A stretch of 64,000 nt of DNA from Prauserella marina (GTDB lineage: Bacteria; Actinomycetota; Actinomycetes; Mycobacteriales; Pseudonocardiaceae): contig NZ_CP016353.1 in the NCBI RefSeq assembly GCF_002240355.1, positions 1,786,501 through 1,850,500 on the forward strand, given 5' to 3'. Numbering within the stretch: the first letter of the stretch is position 1; every line of letters begins with the position of its first letter. Shown piece by piece: positions 44,066 through 53,747 of this stretch. The notes below the pieces were generated by a model, which made no database searches, was not told the DNA's origin, and worked only from the letters and a program-made list of their open reading frames with translations. The translations under genes were made by a program, and so were the position numbers.

Positions 44066-44916
44066 GGTGGCTCCTCTCCGCGGTGCTCGCCAAGCCCGTA
44101 CACCGTCCGCGCGGTGCCGGACAGCACCCGCTCGCGTTCGGCCGCGGACAGCGGGGCAAGCAACTCGGTGGTGATCTGCCACGCTCGCTGGTAGCCGCCG
44201 AAGGGAAGCGTCATCGGCCAGTCACCGCCGTACATGAGCCGTTCCGGGCCGTACACCTCCAGTGCGAGCCCGGCCGAGGCAAACACCGCGGACGTGGTAA
44301 ACGGCTTGCCAGGCAGTTGCAGGCCGGACAGCTTGGCGAGCGTGTTGGGCTGCGCGGCGACCGCGCGCAGCGCCTCGGCCCAGTGATCGTGCGCGGGCCG
44401 CTGCCTCGGCGGCTTACCGAGGTGGTCGACGACGATGGTCAGTTCGGGCAGCGCTGAGGCGAGTTCGGCGACGGAGGCGAGGTGCCGGGGCCACGCGTCG
44501 GGAACGTCGAACGGTATCCCGCGCTCCGCGAGCAGCGTCAGCGAGCGGCGAACTCCGGGCAGGGCAAGGAAATCCGGCCTGGGATCATCGTGCACGAGGT
44601 GCCGGACGCCGACGAAGGCCGGGTCGGCTTGCCACCGGTCGAGCTGTCGTCGCGCCGTGGCCGGCTCGTCGAGGCGCACCCAGCCGACGACACCGGCGAT
44701 CCAGTCGTGTTCGCGCGCGGTGGCAAGCAGAAACTCGGTGTCCGATTCGGAATCTTCCGCCTGTACGAGTATCGCGGCACCGACCCCAGCCGCGCGCAGT
44801 TCGGCGTGGGCCTGCCGCGCGGTGAAGGTGTCGTGCAGCACGGTTTCCCGTGGCAGCCAAGCATAATCGCTGACCGTCAGGTCCCACAGATGCAGGTGGG
44901 TGTCGATGGTCAGCAC
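44062..44916 (-). CDS. Amidohydrolase, probable L-fucono-lactonase
   Basis: A 284-residue amidohydrolase-2 TIM barrel. Metal-site strings: [11 protein letters not shown] (HxH), VGVRHLVHDD, IVVDHLGKPP and a late MYGGDWPMTLPFGGY with the catalytic aspartate. COG3618-type lactonases with this pattern open aldonolactones, and next to a fuconate dehydratase the natural assignment is L-fuconolactone to L-fuconate. The GTG at 44916 overlaps the aldo/keto reductase stop by 7 nt and gives the conserved [11 protein letters not shown] start. Confidence 0.85.
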   Translation of the reverse strand: MLTIDTHLHLWDLTVSDYAWLPRETVLHDTFTARQAHAELRAAGVGAAILVQAEDSESDTEFLLATAREHDWIAGVVGWVRLDEPATARRQLDRWQADPAFVGVRHLVHDDPRPDFLALPGVRRSLTLLAERGIPFDVPDAWPRHLASVAELASALPELTIVVDHLGKPPRQRPAHDHWAEALRAVAAQPNTLAKLSGLQLPGKPFTTSAVFASAGLALEVYGPERLMYGGDWPMTLPFGGYQRAWQITTELLAPLSAAERERVLSGTARTVYGLGEHRGEEPP

Positions 44917-45866
44917 GACGTCAGCCCCTTGTCCCGCAAGGCTTTCCACAGCTCTTCGGGCACCGGTTCCGCCATGCGCCGCACGTTCTGCCTGAGCTGA
45001 GCCGCCGACGCGGCCCCGGTGACCACCGTGCGCACCGAAGGTTCCCTCGCGGCGAACCGCAGTGCCGCCGTGGGCAGGTCGACGCCGAACTCCGCGCAGA
45101 CCGCCGCGATCGCGCGCACCTTCGTCAGCACCCCGGCAGGCACGGTCGCGTACTCGTATTTGCCGTCCTCCGCGGGAAAGGGCGTGGCGAGCAGGCCCGA
45201 GTTGAACACTCCGGCGCAGGCGACGCCGACGCCGTGCTCGCGACAGTAGGGGAGCAGTTCCTCCGCGGCAGGCTGTTCGGCGAGGGTGAAGCGGCCGGCC
45301 ACCATGAGCAGGTCGAGGATTCCCGAACGCGCGCCGGCCAGCAGCGCTTTCGTGGACTTCGACCCGATACCGGCCGCGCCGATGACGCCCTGTTCCCTCA
45401 GCGCGGCGACGGCGTCGAGGCCGGTGGCGAGCGCGAGGTCCAATTCGTACTCGTCGGGGTCGTGCAGGTAGACGATGTCGACGTCGGCGATGCCCATTCT
45501 GGACAGTGATGCGTCGAGACTGCGGCGGATGCCGTCGGCCGAGAAGTCCCACACCCTCTTGCGATCGGCGGGAACCACGTAGTGGTTGGCCGTGTCGAGT
45601 GTCCGCGCGCCGCCGGGGTCGGGAACGAGCCTGCGCCCCACCTTGGTGGACACCACGTACTCGTCGCGCGGCTTCGTCGCGAGAAAGGCTCCGAGTCGTC
45701 GCTCGGCGAGGCCGAGCCCGTAGTGCGGGGCGGTGTCGAAGTACCGGATTCCGCAGTCCCAGGCCGCTTCCAGTACCAAGGCGGCCTGCTCGTCGGTGAC
45801 CGGTTCGTAGAGGTTGCCCAGCGCGGCCGTGCCGTAGCCGAGAACGCCGAGCCCCCGGCTAACCAT
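44910..45866 (-). CDS. Aldo/keto reductase, probable L-fucose dehydrogenase
   Basis: A 318-residue AKR-fold enzyme of the D-threo-aldose/L-fucose dehydrogenase type: [24 protein letters not shown] at the start, [19 protein letters not shown] with the catalytic Asp/Tyr, [10 protein letters not shown] with the lysine and YLHDPDEYE with the histidine. It would oxidise the sugar's anomeric carbon to the lactone with NAD(P). It overlaps the dehydratase gene by 8 nt (ATGGTTAG) and feeds the lactonase encoded downstream. Confidence 0.87.
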   Translation of the reverse strand: MVSRGLGVLGYGTAALGNLYEPVTDEQAALVLEAAWDCGIRYFDTAPHYGLGLAERRLGAFLATKPRDEYVVSTKVGRRLVPDPGGARTLDTANHYVVPADRKRVWDFSADGIRRSLDASLSRMGIADVDIVYLHDPDEYELDLALATGLDAVAALREQGVIGAAGIGSKSTKALLAGARSGILDLLMVAGRFTLAEQPAAEELLPYCREHGVGVACAGVFNSGLLATPFPAEDGKYEYATVPAGVLTKVRAIAAVCAEFGVDLPTAALRFAAREPSVRTVVTGAASAAQLRQNVRRMAEPVPEELWKALRDKGLTSC

Positions 45867-47136
45867 GCGAGTAATCCACAATGGATGATCGGTGCATCTC
45901 GGTTCCGGCCCCAGTGGCCTTCGGGGCGTGGTACCGGCCCGCTCGGACGTCGACGGGCGTGACGAAGTGCTCGTGAAGATGGTCGACGAATTCGATGGTC
46001 CGGTTCTCGGCGGTGCCCGACACCGCGACGAAGTCGAACATCGCCAGATGCTGCACGGCCTCGCACAGGCCGACGCCTCCGGCGTGCGGGCACACGGGAA
46101 CGCCGAACTTGGCCGCGAGCAACAGGATCGCGATGTTCTCGTTGACACCGGCGACCCTCGTCGCGTCGAGTTGCAGGATCTGAAGCGCTCCCGCCTGGAG
46201 GAACTGCTTGAAGACGACCCTGTTGGCGATGTGCTCGCCGGTGGCGACGGGCACGGGGGCGATGGCCTTGGCGATGGCGGCGTGCCCGAGCACGTCGTCG
46301 GGGCTCGTCGGCTCCTCGACCCAGGCGAGATCGAATTCGCCCAGCGCGGCAATCCAGGCGATGGCCTCGTCGACGTCCCAGCGCTGGTTGGCGTCGACGG
46401 CGATGGGGAAGCCGGGACCGCAGGTCTGCCGTGCGATCGTGAGCCTGCGGATGTCGTCGGCGAGGTCGGCGCCGACCTTGAGCTTGATGCGGCCGAATCC
46501 CTCGTCGACGGCCTGAGCGCAGAGCCTGCGCAGTTTGTCGTCGTCGTAGCCGAGCCAGCCCGGTGTCGTGGAGTAGGCCGGATATCCCTCGCGCAGCAAC
46601 GTGGCCTCGCGTTCGGCTCTGCCCCGCTCGGCCCCGCGCAGGATCGCGAGTGCCTCGTCGCGGGTCAGCGCGTCGGTGAGGTACCGGAAGTCGACCAGGT
46701 CGACGATCTGCTCGGGAGTCAGCGAGGACAGCAGTAGCCACAACGGTTTTCCCTCGCGCTTGGCCCTCAGATCCCACAGCGCGTTGACGACGGCCCCGAC
46801 CGCCATGTGCATGATGCCCTTCTCGGGGCCGAGCCAGCGCAACTGGGAATCGTGGACGAGTTCGCGCCACAGTCCGCCGAGGTCCGCGAGCGTGCCGTCG
46901 ACGTCCCTGCCGGTGAGGTGACTTTCCAGCGCGCGCAGTGCCGCGACCTGCACGTCGTTGCCTCTGCCGATGGTGAAGACGAATCCGTGGCCTTCGTGTC
47001 CGTCGGCCGCGTCGGTGAGGACGCGGACGTAGGCGGCCGAATAGTCGGGGTCGGGGTTCATGGCGTCGGAACCGTCGAGCGTGAGCGAGGTGGGAAACCG
47101 CACGTCATGCGTACGCAGGGCAACGATGCGAGCCAC
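45859..47136 (-). CDS. L-fuconate dehydratase (enolase superfamily)
   Basis: A 425-residue member of the enolase superfamily, FucD type. Active-site strings: RIKLKVGAD (KxK), AVDANQRWD (Asp), [10 protein letters not shown] (Glu), [11 protein letters not shown] (Glu), and [11 protein letters not shown] with the catalytic His/Asp region. It removes water from L-fuconate to give 2-keto-3-deoxy-L-fuconate. The GTG at 47136 follows AGGAG at a good distance. First gene of the six-gene minus-strand operon and divergent from the two other pathway genes, with a candidate operator between them. Confidence 0.92.
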   Translation of the reverse strand: MARIVALRTHDVRFPTSLTLDGSDAMNPDPDYSAAYVRVLTDAADGHEGHGFVFTIGRGNDVQVAALRALESHLTGRDVDGTLADLGGLWRELVHDSQLRWLGPEKGIMHMAVGAVVNALWDLRAKREGKPLWLLLSSLTPEQIVDLVDFRYLTDALTRDEALAILRGAERGRAEREATLLREGYPAYSTTPGWLGYDDDKLRRLCAQAVDEGFGRIKLKVGADLADDIRRLTIARQTCGPGFPIAVDANQRWDVDEAIAWIAALGEFDLAWVEEPTSPDDVLGHAAIAKAIAPVPVATGEHIANRVVFKQFLQAGALQILQLDATRVAGVNENIAILLLAAKFGVPVCPHAGGVGLCEAVQHLAMFDFVAVSGTAENRTIEFVDHLHEHFVTPVDVRAGRYHAPKATGAGTEMHRSSIVDYSHG

Positions 47137-47186
47137 GAGCCATCTCCTGTCGGTATGGTCTACGTCACTGCTGTGCGGAACCATAG

Positions 47187-47200
47187 ACATCCGATGTATT
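47187..47200. promoter_or_regulatory. Candidate FadR-type operator in the divergent fucose promoter
   Basis: ACATCCGATGT (47187-47197) is a near-perfect palindrome. The 12-mer ATCCGATGTATT (47189-47200) occurs once more, in reverse orientation, at 49623-49634 in the promoter of the local GntR/FadR-type regulator. Sharing between structural-gene and regulator promoters supports an operator. Confidence 0.6.
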
Positions 47201-47255
47201 TGCCGTCAAGGTGGTGCGCGGACGCACTGACCGCCTGCTCGACGAAGAGGAGCGC

Positions 47256-48143
47256 ATGGTGAAGCTCGCCAGGTTCGGCCCCATTGGAGCCGAACGGCCC
47301 GCGGTCTTCGCGGGGGAAACGGCCTATGACCTCGGCGGGCTCACCGCCGACATCGACGGCGCCTTTCTGGCTGAGGGAGGGATTTCGGCGGCCAGAACCG
47401 CGCTGGAGAACGGTGAGCTGCCCGAACTGGACACCGGCGCCAGGACCGGTTCCCCCATCGCGCGGCCGAGCGCGGTGGTGTGCGTCGGCATGAACTACGC
47501 GGCCCACGCGGCCGAATCCGGTTCGGAGCCGCCCGAGGTCCCGATCCTTTTCCTCAAGACCCCCAACACCGTGGTGGGTCCCGACGACGACGTCACCATC
47601 CCGCCGGGAAGTGAGCGCACCGACTGGGAGGTGGAACTCGGCATCGTCATCGGCAGGCGCACCGCCTACCTCGGCTCGCCCGCCGAGGCGATGAACAGCG
47701 TCGCGGGGTTCGTCGTCGGCAACGACGTCTCGGAGCGGCGATTCCAGCTCGCCGACTCGGGAGGCCAGTGGAGCAAGGGAAAATGTGCCCCCGGCTTCAA
47801 CCCGCTCGGCCCGTGGCTGGTGACGCCGGACGAGGTCGACCACACCGGTCTGCGCTTGCGGAGCTGGGTCAACGGGCAGCCGCGGCAGGATTCGAGCACG
47901 GCCGACCTCGTCTTCGGGGTCGAATACCTGCTGTGGCACATCAGTCAGTACCTGACGCTCGAACCGGGCGACCTCGTCATGACCGGCACCCCGCAGGGGG
48001 TGGCGTTGTCCGGCAGGTTCCCCTATCTCGCCCCAGGCGACGTCGTCGAGCTGGAGATCGAGGGACTCGGCAGGCAGCGGCAGACGTTCGTCGAGTACTC
48101 GCCGGACGCGGTTTTCCGTGCGGAGGAAGGACATCATGGCTGA
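47256..48143 (+). CDS. Fumarylacetoacetate-hydrolase-family enzyme, probable 2,4-diketo-3-deoxy-L-fuconate hydrolase
   Basis: A 295-residue FAH-family protein: CVGMNYAAHAAESGSEPPEVPILFLKTPNTVVGP, DWEVELGIVIGR (metal glutamates), GFVVGNDVSERRFQ and GDLVMTGTPQGVA. In this pathway it splits the diketo acid into pyruvate and L-lactate. The ATG at 47256 follows GAAGAGGAG; the longer frame begins in the promoter. Divergent from the dehydratase and overlapping the next gene by 8 nt. Confidence 0.88.
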   Translation: MVKLARFGPIGAERPAVFAGETAYDLGGLTADIDGAFLAEGGISAARTALENGELPELDTGARTGSPIARPSAVVCVGMNYAAHAAESGSEPPEVPILFLKTPNTVVGPDDDVTIPPGSERTDWEVELGIVIGRRTAYLGSPAEAMNSVAGFVVGNDVSERRFQLADSGGQWSKGKCAPGFNPLGPWLVTPDEVDHTGLRLRSWVNGQPRQDSSTADLVFGVEYLLWHISQYLTLEPGDLVMTGTPQGVALSGRFPYLAPGDVVELEIEGLGRQRQTFVEYSPDAVFRAEEGHHG

Positions 48144-48885
48144 GTTCGACGGACTCACCGCCGCGGTCACCGGTGGCGCGTCGGGAATCGGCGCCGCCGT
48201 CGTCGCCGCGCTGCGGGAACGGGGCGCTTCCGTCGCCGCGATCGACCGGAGTGACTTCACCGCGGCCGACGGGGTGCTCGCCGTGCCGGCCGACGTCACC
48301 GACGACGGGTCCGTGCGCCGTGCCGTCGGAAACATCGCGGAGCGATTCGGCGGACTGGACATTCTCGTCAACAACGCCGGCATCGGCGCGCAGGGCACGG
48401 TCGCCGACAACGACGACGAGGAGTGGTGGCGGGTACTGGACGTCAACGTACTCGGCATGGTGCGCATGAGCAGGGCCGCGCTGCCCTACCTGCGTGAGTC
48501 GTCTTCGGCCGCGATCGTGAACGTCGGTTCTATCGTCGCCACGGCCGGACTTCCGCGGCGGGCCCTCTACAGCGCGTCGAAAGGGGCCGTGCTCGCGTTG
48601 TCGAGAGCCATGGCCGCCGATCATCTGCGCGAGGGCATCAGGGTCAACTGCGTCAATCCCGGCACCGCCGACACCCCGTGGATCGGCAGACTGCTCGACT
48701 CGGCTGAGGATCCGGAGGCGGAGCGGGCGGCGCTGTGCGCGCGGCAACCGCACGGAAGGCTGGTGTCGCCGGGCGAGGTCGCGCACGCCGTCGTGTATCT
48801 CGCGAGTCCCTTGGCCGCCTCGACGAGCGGGGTCGGCATCGCGATCGACGGTGGCATGCAGGATCTGCGGTTGCGGCCCGCCTGA
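48136..48885 (+). CDS. Short-chain dehydrogenase, probable 2-keto-3-deoxy-L-fuconate dehydrogenase
   Basis: A 249-residue classical SDR: cofactor site TGGASGIGAAVV, NNAGIGAQG, catalytic YSASK (Tyr/Lys) with Ser in NVGSIVA, and CVNPGTADTPWIGRLL. The last string is close to that of known 2-keto-3-deoxy-L-fuconate dehydrogenases and human-type DHRS relatives. It would oxidise the C4 hydroxyl before the FAH enzyme cleaves the product. The ATG at 48136 follows GGAAGGAC and overlaps the FAH stop. Confidence 0.87.
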   Translation: MAEFDGLTAAVTGGASGIGAAVVAALRERGASVAAIDRSDFTAADGVLAVPADVTDDGSVRRAVGNIAERFGGLDILVNNAGIGAQGTVADNDDEEWWRVLDVNVLGMVRMSRAALPYLRESSSAAIVNVGSIVATAGLPRRALYSASKGAVLALSRAMAADHLREGIRVNCVNPGTADTPWIGRLLDSAEDPEAERAALCARQPHGRLVSPGEVAHAVVYLASPLAASTSGVGIAIDGGMQDLRLRPA

Positions 48886-48891
48886 CTACGG

Positions 48892-49629
48892 TCAGGATTC
48901 GACGAGTGTCTGCCGGATCCACTGTTCGACGCCCGCGATGTGGACCGTCGCCCATGCTCCCGCGACCTCGGCCTGTCGCGCGGCGAGCGCTTGCTGGATG
49001 GCCCTGTGCTCGGCGAGGGTTCGCTCGACGGCCGCTTCCTGGGTGATGCCCCGCCAGGTGCGGGCCCGCTGGGTGCGGCCGGACACGCTTTCCACGAGCG
49101 AGGACAACACCTGGTTGCCGGAACCGGCCGCGATCCGCCGGTGGAATTCGAGATCGTTGGCGACGAGCTGCTCGACGGAGGGGGAGGTGCCGAGCGCGTC
49201 GATCAGGTCGGCGAGCCCTTCGACCTCCTCTTCGGACATGTTCACGGCGGCCATCGCGGTGGCGGCCGGTTCGATGATCCGGCGCGCTTCGAGGAACTGG
49301 AGCACCGTGTCGTCGCGGTGGAAGTCGACGACGAATCCCATGGCGTCCATGAGCAGTGACGGTTCGAGGCTCGTGACGTAGGTGCCATCGCCCCTGCGCA
49401 CGTCGAGCACGTGGATCAGCGACAGCGCCCTGACCGCCTCGCGAAGGGAACTGCGGGAGAGCCCCAGCCGCTCGGCGAGGTCGGGTTCGCGAGGGAGCCG
49501 GTCGCCTGGCCGCAACTCCCCGTCGACGATCATCTGCTTGATCGCCTCGATGGCGTCGTCGGTGACGGACATGGTGCTCCTCGTGCTCCCGGTGCGGGAC
49601 TCGCGGATCTGGACGGGCTCAGAATACAT
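48892..49629 (-). CDS. FadR-subfamily GntR transcriptional regulator of the fucose genes
   Basis: A 245-residue GntR protein. Winged helix about 20-90 (IKQMIVDGELRPGDRLPREPDLAERLGLSRSSLREAVRALSLIHVLDVRRGDGTYV), then an FCD effector domain (about 105-235; the metal/effector residues include DLEFHRRIA and H in LAEHRAI). It probably releases DNA when a pathway sugar acid binds. The ATG at 49629 has AAGGAG 10 nt ahead and lies inside the candidate operator, which would give autorepression; ATG at 49572 is an alternative. Convergent with the SDR gene. Confidence 0.88.
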   Translation of the reverse strand: MYSEPVQIRESRTGSTRSTMSVTDDAIEAIKQMIVDGELRPGDRLPREPDLAERLGLSRSSLREAVRALSLIHVLDVRRGDGTYVTSLEPSLLMDAMGFVVDFHRDDTVLQFLEARRIIEPAATAMAAVNMSEEEVEGLADLIDALGTSPSVEQLVANDLEFHRRIAAGSGNQVLSSLVESVSGRTQRARTWRGITQEAAVERTLAEHRAIQQALAARQAEVAGAWATVHIAGVEQWIRQTLVES

Positions 49630-49636
49630 CGGATCT
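49623..49636. promoter_or_regulatory. Candidate FadR-type operator overlapping the regulator start codon
   Basis: AATACATCGGAT (49623-49634) is the exact reverse complement of the 12-mer at 47189-47200 in the divergent fucose promoter. It covers the start codon of the FadR-type gene, so binding would block its own expression. Confidence 0.6.
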
Positions 49637-49708
49637 TTGCTCCTTCTCGGTGATGTCGCTCGCTCACCGTGGGGGCGATGGCTGCTCGACTCGATCGCCT
49701 GAATCCGC

Positions 49709-49737
49709 TTGACGCAACTACCCCCCAGGGGTACAAC
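49709..49737 (+). promoter_or_regulatory. Copper-regulated promoter with CsoR operator
   Basis: TTGACG (49709-49714) and TACAAC (49732-49737) are 17 bp apart. The perfect palindrome TACCCC-CCA-GGGGTA (49719-49733) occupies the spacer and touches the -10 box. This is the known form of CsoR operators, so apo-CsoR would block RNA polymerase until Cu(I) binds. Confidence 0.75.
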
Positions 49738-49802
49738 TGTGTCAGCCGGATACGGGTGGGGGGTAAGCTGAACCCCATTCGGAATCAGTGAGGAGAAGGA
49801 CG

Positions 49803-50084
49803 ATGCGGGGATACACCGGAGATAAGGACAGCTACCTCAAGCGACTGCGGCGGGTCGAGGGGCAGATCCGGGGCTTGCAGCGGATGGTCGAGAACGACGA
49901 GTACTGCATCGACGTGCTCACCCAGATCTCGGCCGCGACCAAGGCATTGCAGGCGGTGTCTCTGGGGCTGATGGACGAGCACCTCAAGCACTGTGTCGCT
50001 GAGGCCATCGCCGAGGGCGGCGAGACCGCGGAGGAAAAGGTTCGCGAGGCAAGTGAGGCCATCGCCCGCCTCGTCCGCTCCTGA
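49803..50084 (+). CDS. csoR: Copper-sensing transcriptional repressor CsoR
   Basis: A 93-residue all-helical repressor. It has the CsoR copper fingerprint: Cys in NDEYCIDVL, His and Cys in DEHLKHC four residues apart, and RRVEGQIRGLQRMV at the N-terminus for DNA contact. GGAGAAGG precedes the ATG at 49803; an in-frame GTG at 49788 lies upstream of this ribosome site. Followed by copZ and copA, so it controls copper efflux and itself through the palindrome at 49719. Confidence 0.92.
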   Translation: MRGYTGDKDSYLKRLRRVEGQIRGLQRMVENDEYCIDVLTQISAATKALQAVSLGLMDEHLKHCVAEAIAEGGETAEEKVREASEAIARLVRS

Positions 50085-50135
50085 CTCGACGGCGCGGGAA
50101 ACACCAACCGGAACACATTCATGGAGGACATGGCG

Positions 50136-50342
50136 ATGACTGAGACGACCTACACGGTGACCGGGATGACCTGCGGGCACTGCGCCGCCTCGGTGACGGA
50201 GGAGGTCGAGGCCATCGACGGCGTCACCGGCGTCGCCGTCGACCTGCCGACCGGAGCGGTCACCGTCAGCAGCGAGAAGGAACTCGGGCTCGACGACGTC
50301 AAGGCGGCCGTCGAGGAAGCCGGATACACACTGAACACCTAG
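50136..50342 (+). CDS. copZ: Copper chaperone CopZ (heavy-metal-associated domain)
   Basis: A 68-residue single HMA domain with the metal-binding loop MTCGHC, as in CopZ. It carries Cu(I) to CopA or CsoR in the cytoplasm. ATGs at 50121 and 50130 are in frame, but GGAGG at 50123-50127 sits 8 nt before ATG 50136, so the latter is preferred. A 240-bp gap with a structured element separates it from the next gene of the copper cluster. Confidence 0.9.
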   Translation: MTETTYTVTGMTCGHCAASVTEEVEAIDGVTGVAVDLPTGAVTVSSEKELGLDDVKAAVEEAGYTLNT

Positions 50343-50536
50343 AGATTGTTTCGTGGGTGGTTTGAGTGGCGGTGCGGGTGGCGGAACCTGAGGTGGCTCC
50401 TCGCCGCGGGATCGTCTCCTCATGTATTCCGATACACCACGTTGACGCTGTCCTCGCGATGGAACCACCTCAGAACCCGCCGCGGTGCCGGTTGCTTGCC
50501 CACTCCAACCGGCTTCGCCGCTTATTGAACACCTAG
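50332..50536. repeat. Structured element flanked by 11-bp direct repeats (MITE-like candidate)
   Basis: TGAACACCTAG occurs at 50332-50342 (including the copZ stop codon) and again at 50526-50536. The 183 bp between contain an imperfect 21-bp inverted repeat (50380-50400 and 50461-50481, 17 of 21 matching) and an 8-bp hairpin GCCGGTTG/CAACCGGC (50487-50494, 50506-50513). No coding capacity. Insertion with target duplication or a conserved RNA/REP-like element are both possible. Confidence 0.55.
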
Positions 50537-50582
50537 GCGGTTCACGTGGGCTCACCACGGGAACAGGACTTCGAGGACTGAC

Positions 50583-51461
50583 ATGAACACAGCAGCGAAG
50601 CTTTCCGCCTACGGAGTAACCCTCGCCATCGTCGCCGCGGGCGCGTGGATGATCGGGAACGCTGTCGGTCCCCCTGTCGGCAATGCCGGCGCACCCGCCG
50701 AAGAGGACGGCGGGCACGGGGACGGTCACGGCGGCTCCGTCGCGGAAGCCGAGCAAATCGACCAGCCCGAGGGGCTGGCGTCGTCCAGGGGCGGTTACAC
50801 CCTCACGCCCACCAGCACGACGCTCGCCACAGGGACCGAAGGCGACTTCTCGTTCCGGATCATCGGGCCGCACGGCGATCCGGTCACCAGGTTCGAGACG
50901 GAGCACGAGAAGAAGATGCACCTCATCGTGGTGCGCGGGGACACGTCCGGATTCCAGCACGTGCATCCGACGATGGACGCCGAAGGCACCTGGACCGTCC
51001 CGCTGAACATCGAGGACGCCGGTGGATATCGCGCCTTCGCCGACTTCGTCCCGGAAGGAGGCGAGTCGATGACACTCGGCGTCGACCTCGCCGCGGCCGG
51101 TGACTTCCAGCCTCGCGACTATCAGCCGAGCCGGGTGGCGAAGGTGGATGGATACGAGGTCAGGCTCGACGGCGAACTTATCGCAGGCAAGTCGACGCTG
51201 GTGACGCTGACCGTCAGCAAGGACGGAAGGCCGGTGACCGATCTCCAGCCGTATCTCGGAGCCGACGGGCATCTCGTCGCCTTGCGCGAAGGGGATCTCG
51301 CCTACCTGCACGTCCACCCGGGAGACGACCCGAGGGGCGGCCCCGAGATCACCTTCCACACCGAGGTTCCCTCGGCGGCCACCTACCGGTTATTCCTCGA
51401 CTTCCAGCACGAGGGCACGGTGCGCACTGCCGAGTTCACGGTGGAAGGAGCGCACTCATGA
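50583..51461 (+). CDS. Membrane-anchored accessory protein of the copper cluster
   Basis: A 292-residue exported protein with one N-terminal hydrophobic segment (about 8-28) that acts as signal or anchor. A His/Gly-rich stretch (GGHGDGHGG) follows, and the beta-rich remainder has repeated His pairs: [24 protein letters not shown] and FQHEG. These suggest metal binding outside the membrane. Its TGA overlaps the copA ATG, so it is coupled to the exporter. It carries one TTA codon (51390-51392). The family is unnamed to my knowledge; copper binding is inference. Confidence 0.72.
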   Translation: MNTAAKLSAYGVTLAIVAAGAWMIGNAVGPPVGNAGAPAEEDGGHGDGHGGSVAEAEQIDQPEGLASSRGGYTLTPTSTTLATGTEGDFSFRIIGPHGDPVTRFETEHEKKMHLIVVRGDTSGFQHVHPTMDAEGTWTVPLNIEDAGGYRAFADFVPEGGESMTLGVDLAAAGDFQPRDYQPSRVAKVDGYEVRLDGELIAGKSTLVTLTVSKDGRPVTDLQPYLGADGHLVALREGDLAYLHVHPGDDPRGGPEITFHTEVPSAATYRLFLDFQHEGTVRTAEFTVEGAHS

Positions 51462-53737
51462 CCACCGGGCACGCGTCGGCACCGCGGGACACCGCCGGTC
51501 GCGGCGACCGGGATGAGGTCGAGCTGGCGATCACGGGAATGACCTGCGCTTCGTGCGCGGCCCGCATCGAACGCAAGCTCAACAAACTCGACGGCGTCAC
51601 CGCGACGGTCAACTACGCCACCGAGAAGGCGAAGGTCAGCTTCGGTGCGGACGTCCTGCCGGAACAGCTCGTCGAACAGGTCGAGGCCGCCGGTTACTCG
51701 GCCACCCTGCCGAAACCCGAGCGGGACGGCGGCACTGACGAAAGCGGCGAGACCACGGACGGCGACGACGCCGCGACGAGGTCACTGCGGCAGCGGCTGC
51801 TGACCTCGCTCGTGTTGTCGGTTCCGGTCGTGGCCATGGCGATGATCCCCGCGTTGCAATTCACCTACTGGCAGTGGATTTCGCTGGTGCTGGCCGCGCC
51901 AGTGGTGGTGTGGGCGGCGTTGCCGTTCCACAAGGCGGCGTGGGTGAACCTGCGCCACGGCGCGGCGACCATGGACACGCTCATTTCGATGGGCACCATC
52001 GCCGCGCTCGCCTGGTCGCTCTACGCGTTGCTGTTCGGCACCGCGGGTGTGCCCGGCATGGTGCATCCGTTCGAGCTGACCATCGAGCGGATGAGCGGCG
52101 ACGGCAACATCTATCTCGAAGTCGCCGCGGGGGTCACGACGTTCATCCTCGCGGGCCGCTACTTCGAGGCGAGGTCCAAGCGAAGGGCGGGGGCGGCGCT
52201 GCGGGCGCTGCTCGAACTCGGTGCCAAGGACGTCGAGGTCGTGCGGGACGGAAGGCCGCTGCGCATCTCCGTCGACGAACTGGTGGTCGGCGACGAGTTC
52301 GTGGTCAGGCCAGGGGAGAAGATCGCGACCGACGGTGTCGTCGCCGAGGGCAGTTCGGCCGTCGACGCCAGCATGCTCACCGGTGAGTCGGTCCCTGTCG
52401 AGGTCGGTCCGGGCGACCAGGTGGTCGGTGCGACCGTCAACTCGGGCGGCAGGCTGCTGGTGCGGGCGACCAGGATCGGTGCGGACACGCAGCTGTCGCA
52501 GATGGCGAAGCTGGTCGAGCAGGCGCAGACCGGCAAGGCGGCCGTGCAGCGCCTTGCCGACCGGATCTCCGCCGTGTTCGTCCCTATCGTCATCGCGCTC
52601 GCGGTGGGAACGCTCGCGTACTGGCTGGGTACCGGGGGCACGGCGACGGCTGCCTTCACCGCCGCCGTCGCGGTGCTGATCATCGCTTGCCCGTGCGCTC
52701 TCGGTCTCGCCACGCCGACGGCGTTGCTCGTCGGAACGGGCAGGGGTGCCCAGCTCGGCATCCTCATCAAGGGGCCGGAGGTGCTGGAGTCCACGCGCAA
52801 GGTGGACACCGTGGTGCTCGACAAGACCGGGACGGTCACGACGGGCAAGATGGCGCTGGCCGACATCGTCGTTGCCGACGGGGTCGCCGCTGACGACGTG
52901 CTCAGGTTCGCCGGTGCGCTGGAGGACGCCTCCGAGCACCCGATCGCGCGGGCGATCGCGACCGGGGCGCGGGAACGGGTCGGCTCACTGCCTGCCGTCG
53001 AGGAATTCGGCAACGTCGAGGGGCTCGGCGTGCAGGGCATCGTCGAGGGCCACGCGGTGCTCGTCGGCCGGACGGCACTGCTCGAACAGTGGAGTCACCA
53101 CCTGTCCGGCGAGCTGGTCGAGGCGAAAGCCGAGCACGAGCGCAAGGGCGGGACCGCCGTCGTCGTCGGCTGGGACGGTGCGGCACGCGCGGTGCTCGTC
53201 GTGGCCGACACGGTGAAACCGACCTCGGCCGAGGCGATCGGGCAACTGCGCGACCTCGGCCTGAACCCGGTGTTGTTGACAGGGGACAACGAAGCGGTCG
53301 CGCGGACCGTGGCCGCCGAGGTGGGGATCACCGAGGTGATCGCGGAGGTACTGCCCAAGGACAAGGCCGCCGTCGTCAGCAGGTTGCAGGGCGAAGGCAA
53401 GGTCGTGGCCATGGTCGGAGACGGGGTCAACGACGCGGCCGCGCTCGCACAGGCCGACCTCGGGCTCGCGATGGGCACGGGAACCGACGTGGCGATCGAG
53501 GCGAGCGACCTGACGCTCGTTCGCGGGGATCTGCGGACCGCGGCCGACGCGATTCGCCTTTCCCGCAAGACCTTGCGCACCATCAAGGGCAACTTGTTCT
53601 GGGCCTTCGCCTACAACGTCGCGGCGCTGCCGCTCGCCGCGGCCGGCTTGCTGAACCCGATGCTCGCCGGTGCGGCCATGGCGTTCAGTTCCGTGTTCGT
53701 GGTCAGCAACAGCCTGCGGCTGCGGGCATTCCGGTAA
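51458..53737 (+). CDS. copA: Copper-exporting P-type ATPase CopA
   Basis: A 759-residue P1B-ATPase. N-terminal HMA domain with MTCASC (residues 28-33), membrane segments with the CPC motif ([12 protein letters not shown], near residue 410), phosphorylation site DKTGTVTTG (near 452), HP motif [10 protein letters not shown] and hinge [10 protein letters not shown]. It pumps Cu(I) out of the cytoplasm. It is the last gene of the csoR-copZ-exported protein-copA series and overlaps its upstream neighbour. Convergent with the MarR gene. Confidence 0.95.
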   Translation: MTTGHASAPRDTAGRGDRDEVELAITGMTCASCAARIERKLNKLDGVTATVNYATEKAKVSFGADVLPEQLVEQVEAAGYSATLPKPERDGGTDESGETTDGDDAATRSLRQRLLTSLVLSVPVVAMAMIPALQFTYWQWISLVLAAPVVVWAALPFHKAAWVNLRHGAATMDTLISMGTIAALAWSLYALLFGTAGVPGMVHPFELTIERMSGDGNIYLEVAAGVTTFILAGRYFEARSKRRAGAALRALLELGAKDVEVVRDGRPLRISVDELVVGDEFVVRPGEKIATDGVVAEGSSAVDASMLTGESVPVEVGPGDQVVGATVNSGGRLLVRATRIGADTQLSQMAKLVEQAQTGKAAVQRLADRISAVFVPIVIALAVGTLAYWLGTGGTATAAFTAAVAVLIIACPCALGLATPTALLVGTGRGAQLGILIKGPEVLESTRKVDTVVLDKTGTVTTGKMALADIVVADGVAADDVLRFAGALEDASEHPIARAIATGARERVGSLPAVEEFGNVEGLGVQGIVEGHAVLVGRTALLEQWSHHLSGELVEAKAEHERKGGTAVVVGWDGAARAVLVVADTVKPTSAEAIGQLRDLGLNPVLLTGDNEAVARTVAAEVGITEVIAEVLPKDKAAVVSRLQGEGKVVAMVGDGVNDAAALAQADLGLAMGTGTDVAIEASDLTLVRGDLRTAADAIRLSRKTLRTIKGNLFWAFAYNVAALPLAAAGLLNPMLAGAAMAFSSVFVVSNSLRLRAFR

Positions 53738-53747
53738 CCAGGTACGG

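Noticed and set aside
42531-44159. 542-codon frame overlapping the ABC ATPase on the same strand
   Set aside because: Alternative frame of the ATPase gene; it translates to Arg-rich sequence with no motif, while the frame ending at 42491 holds all ABC motifs.
50346-50528. 60-codon frame in the gap after copZ
   Set aside because: It lies in the structured non-coding element, has no ribosome site and no similarity to anything I recognise.
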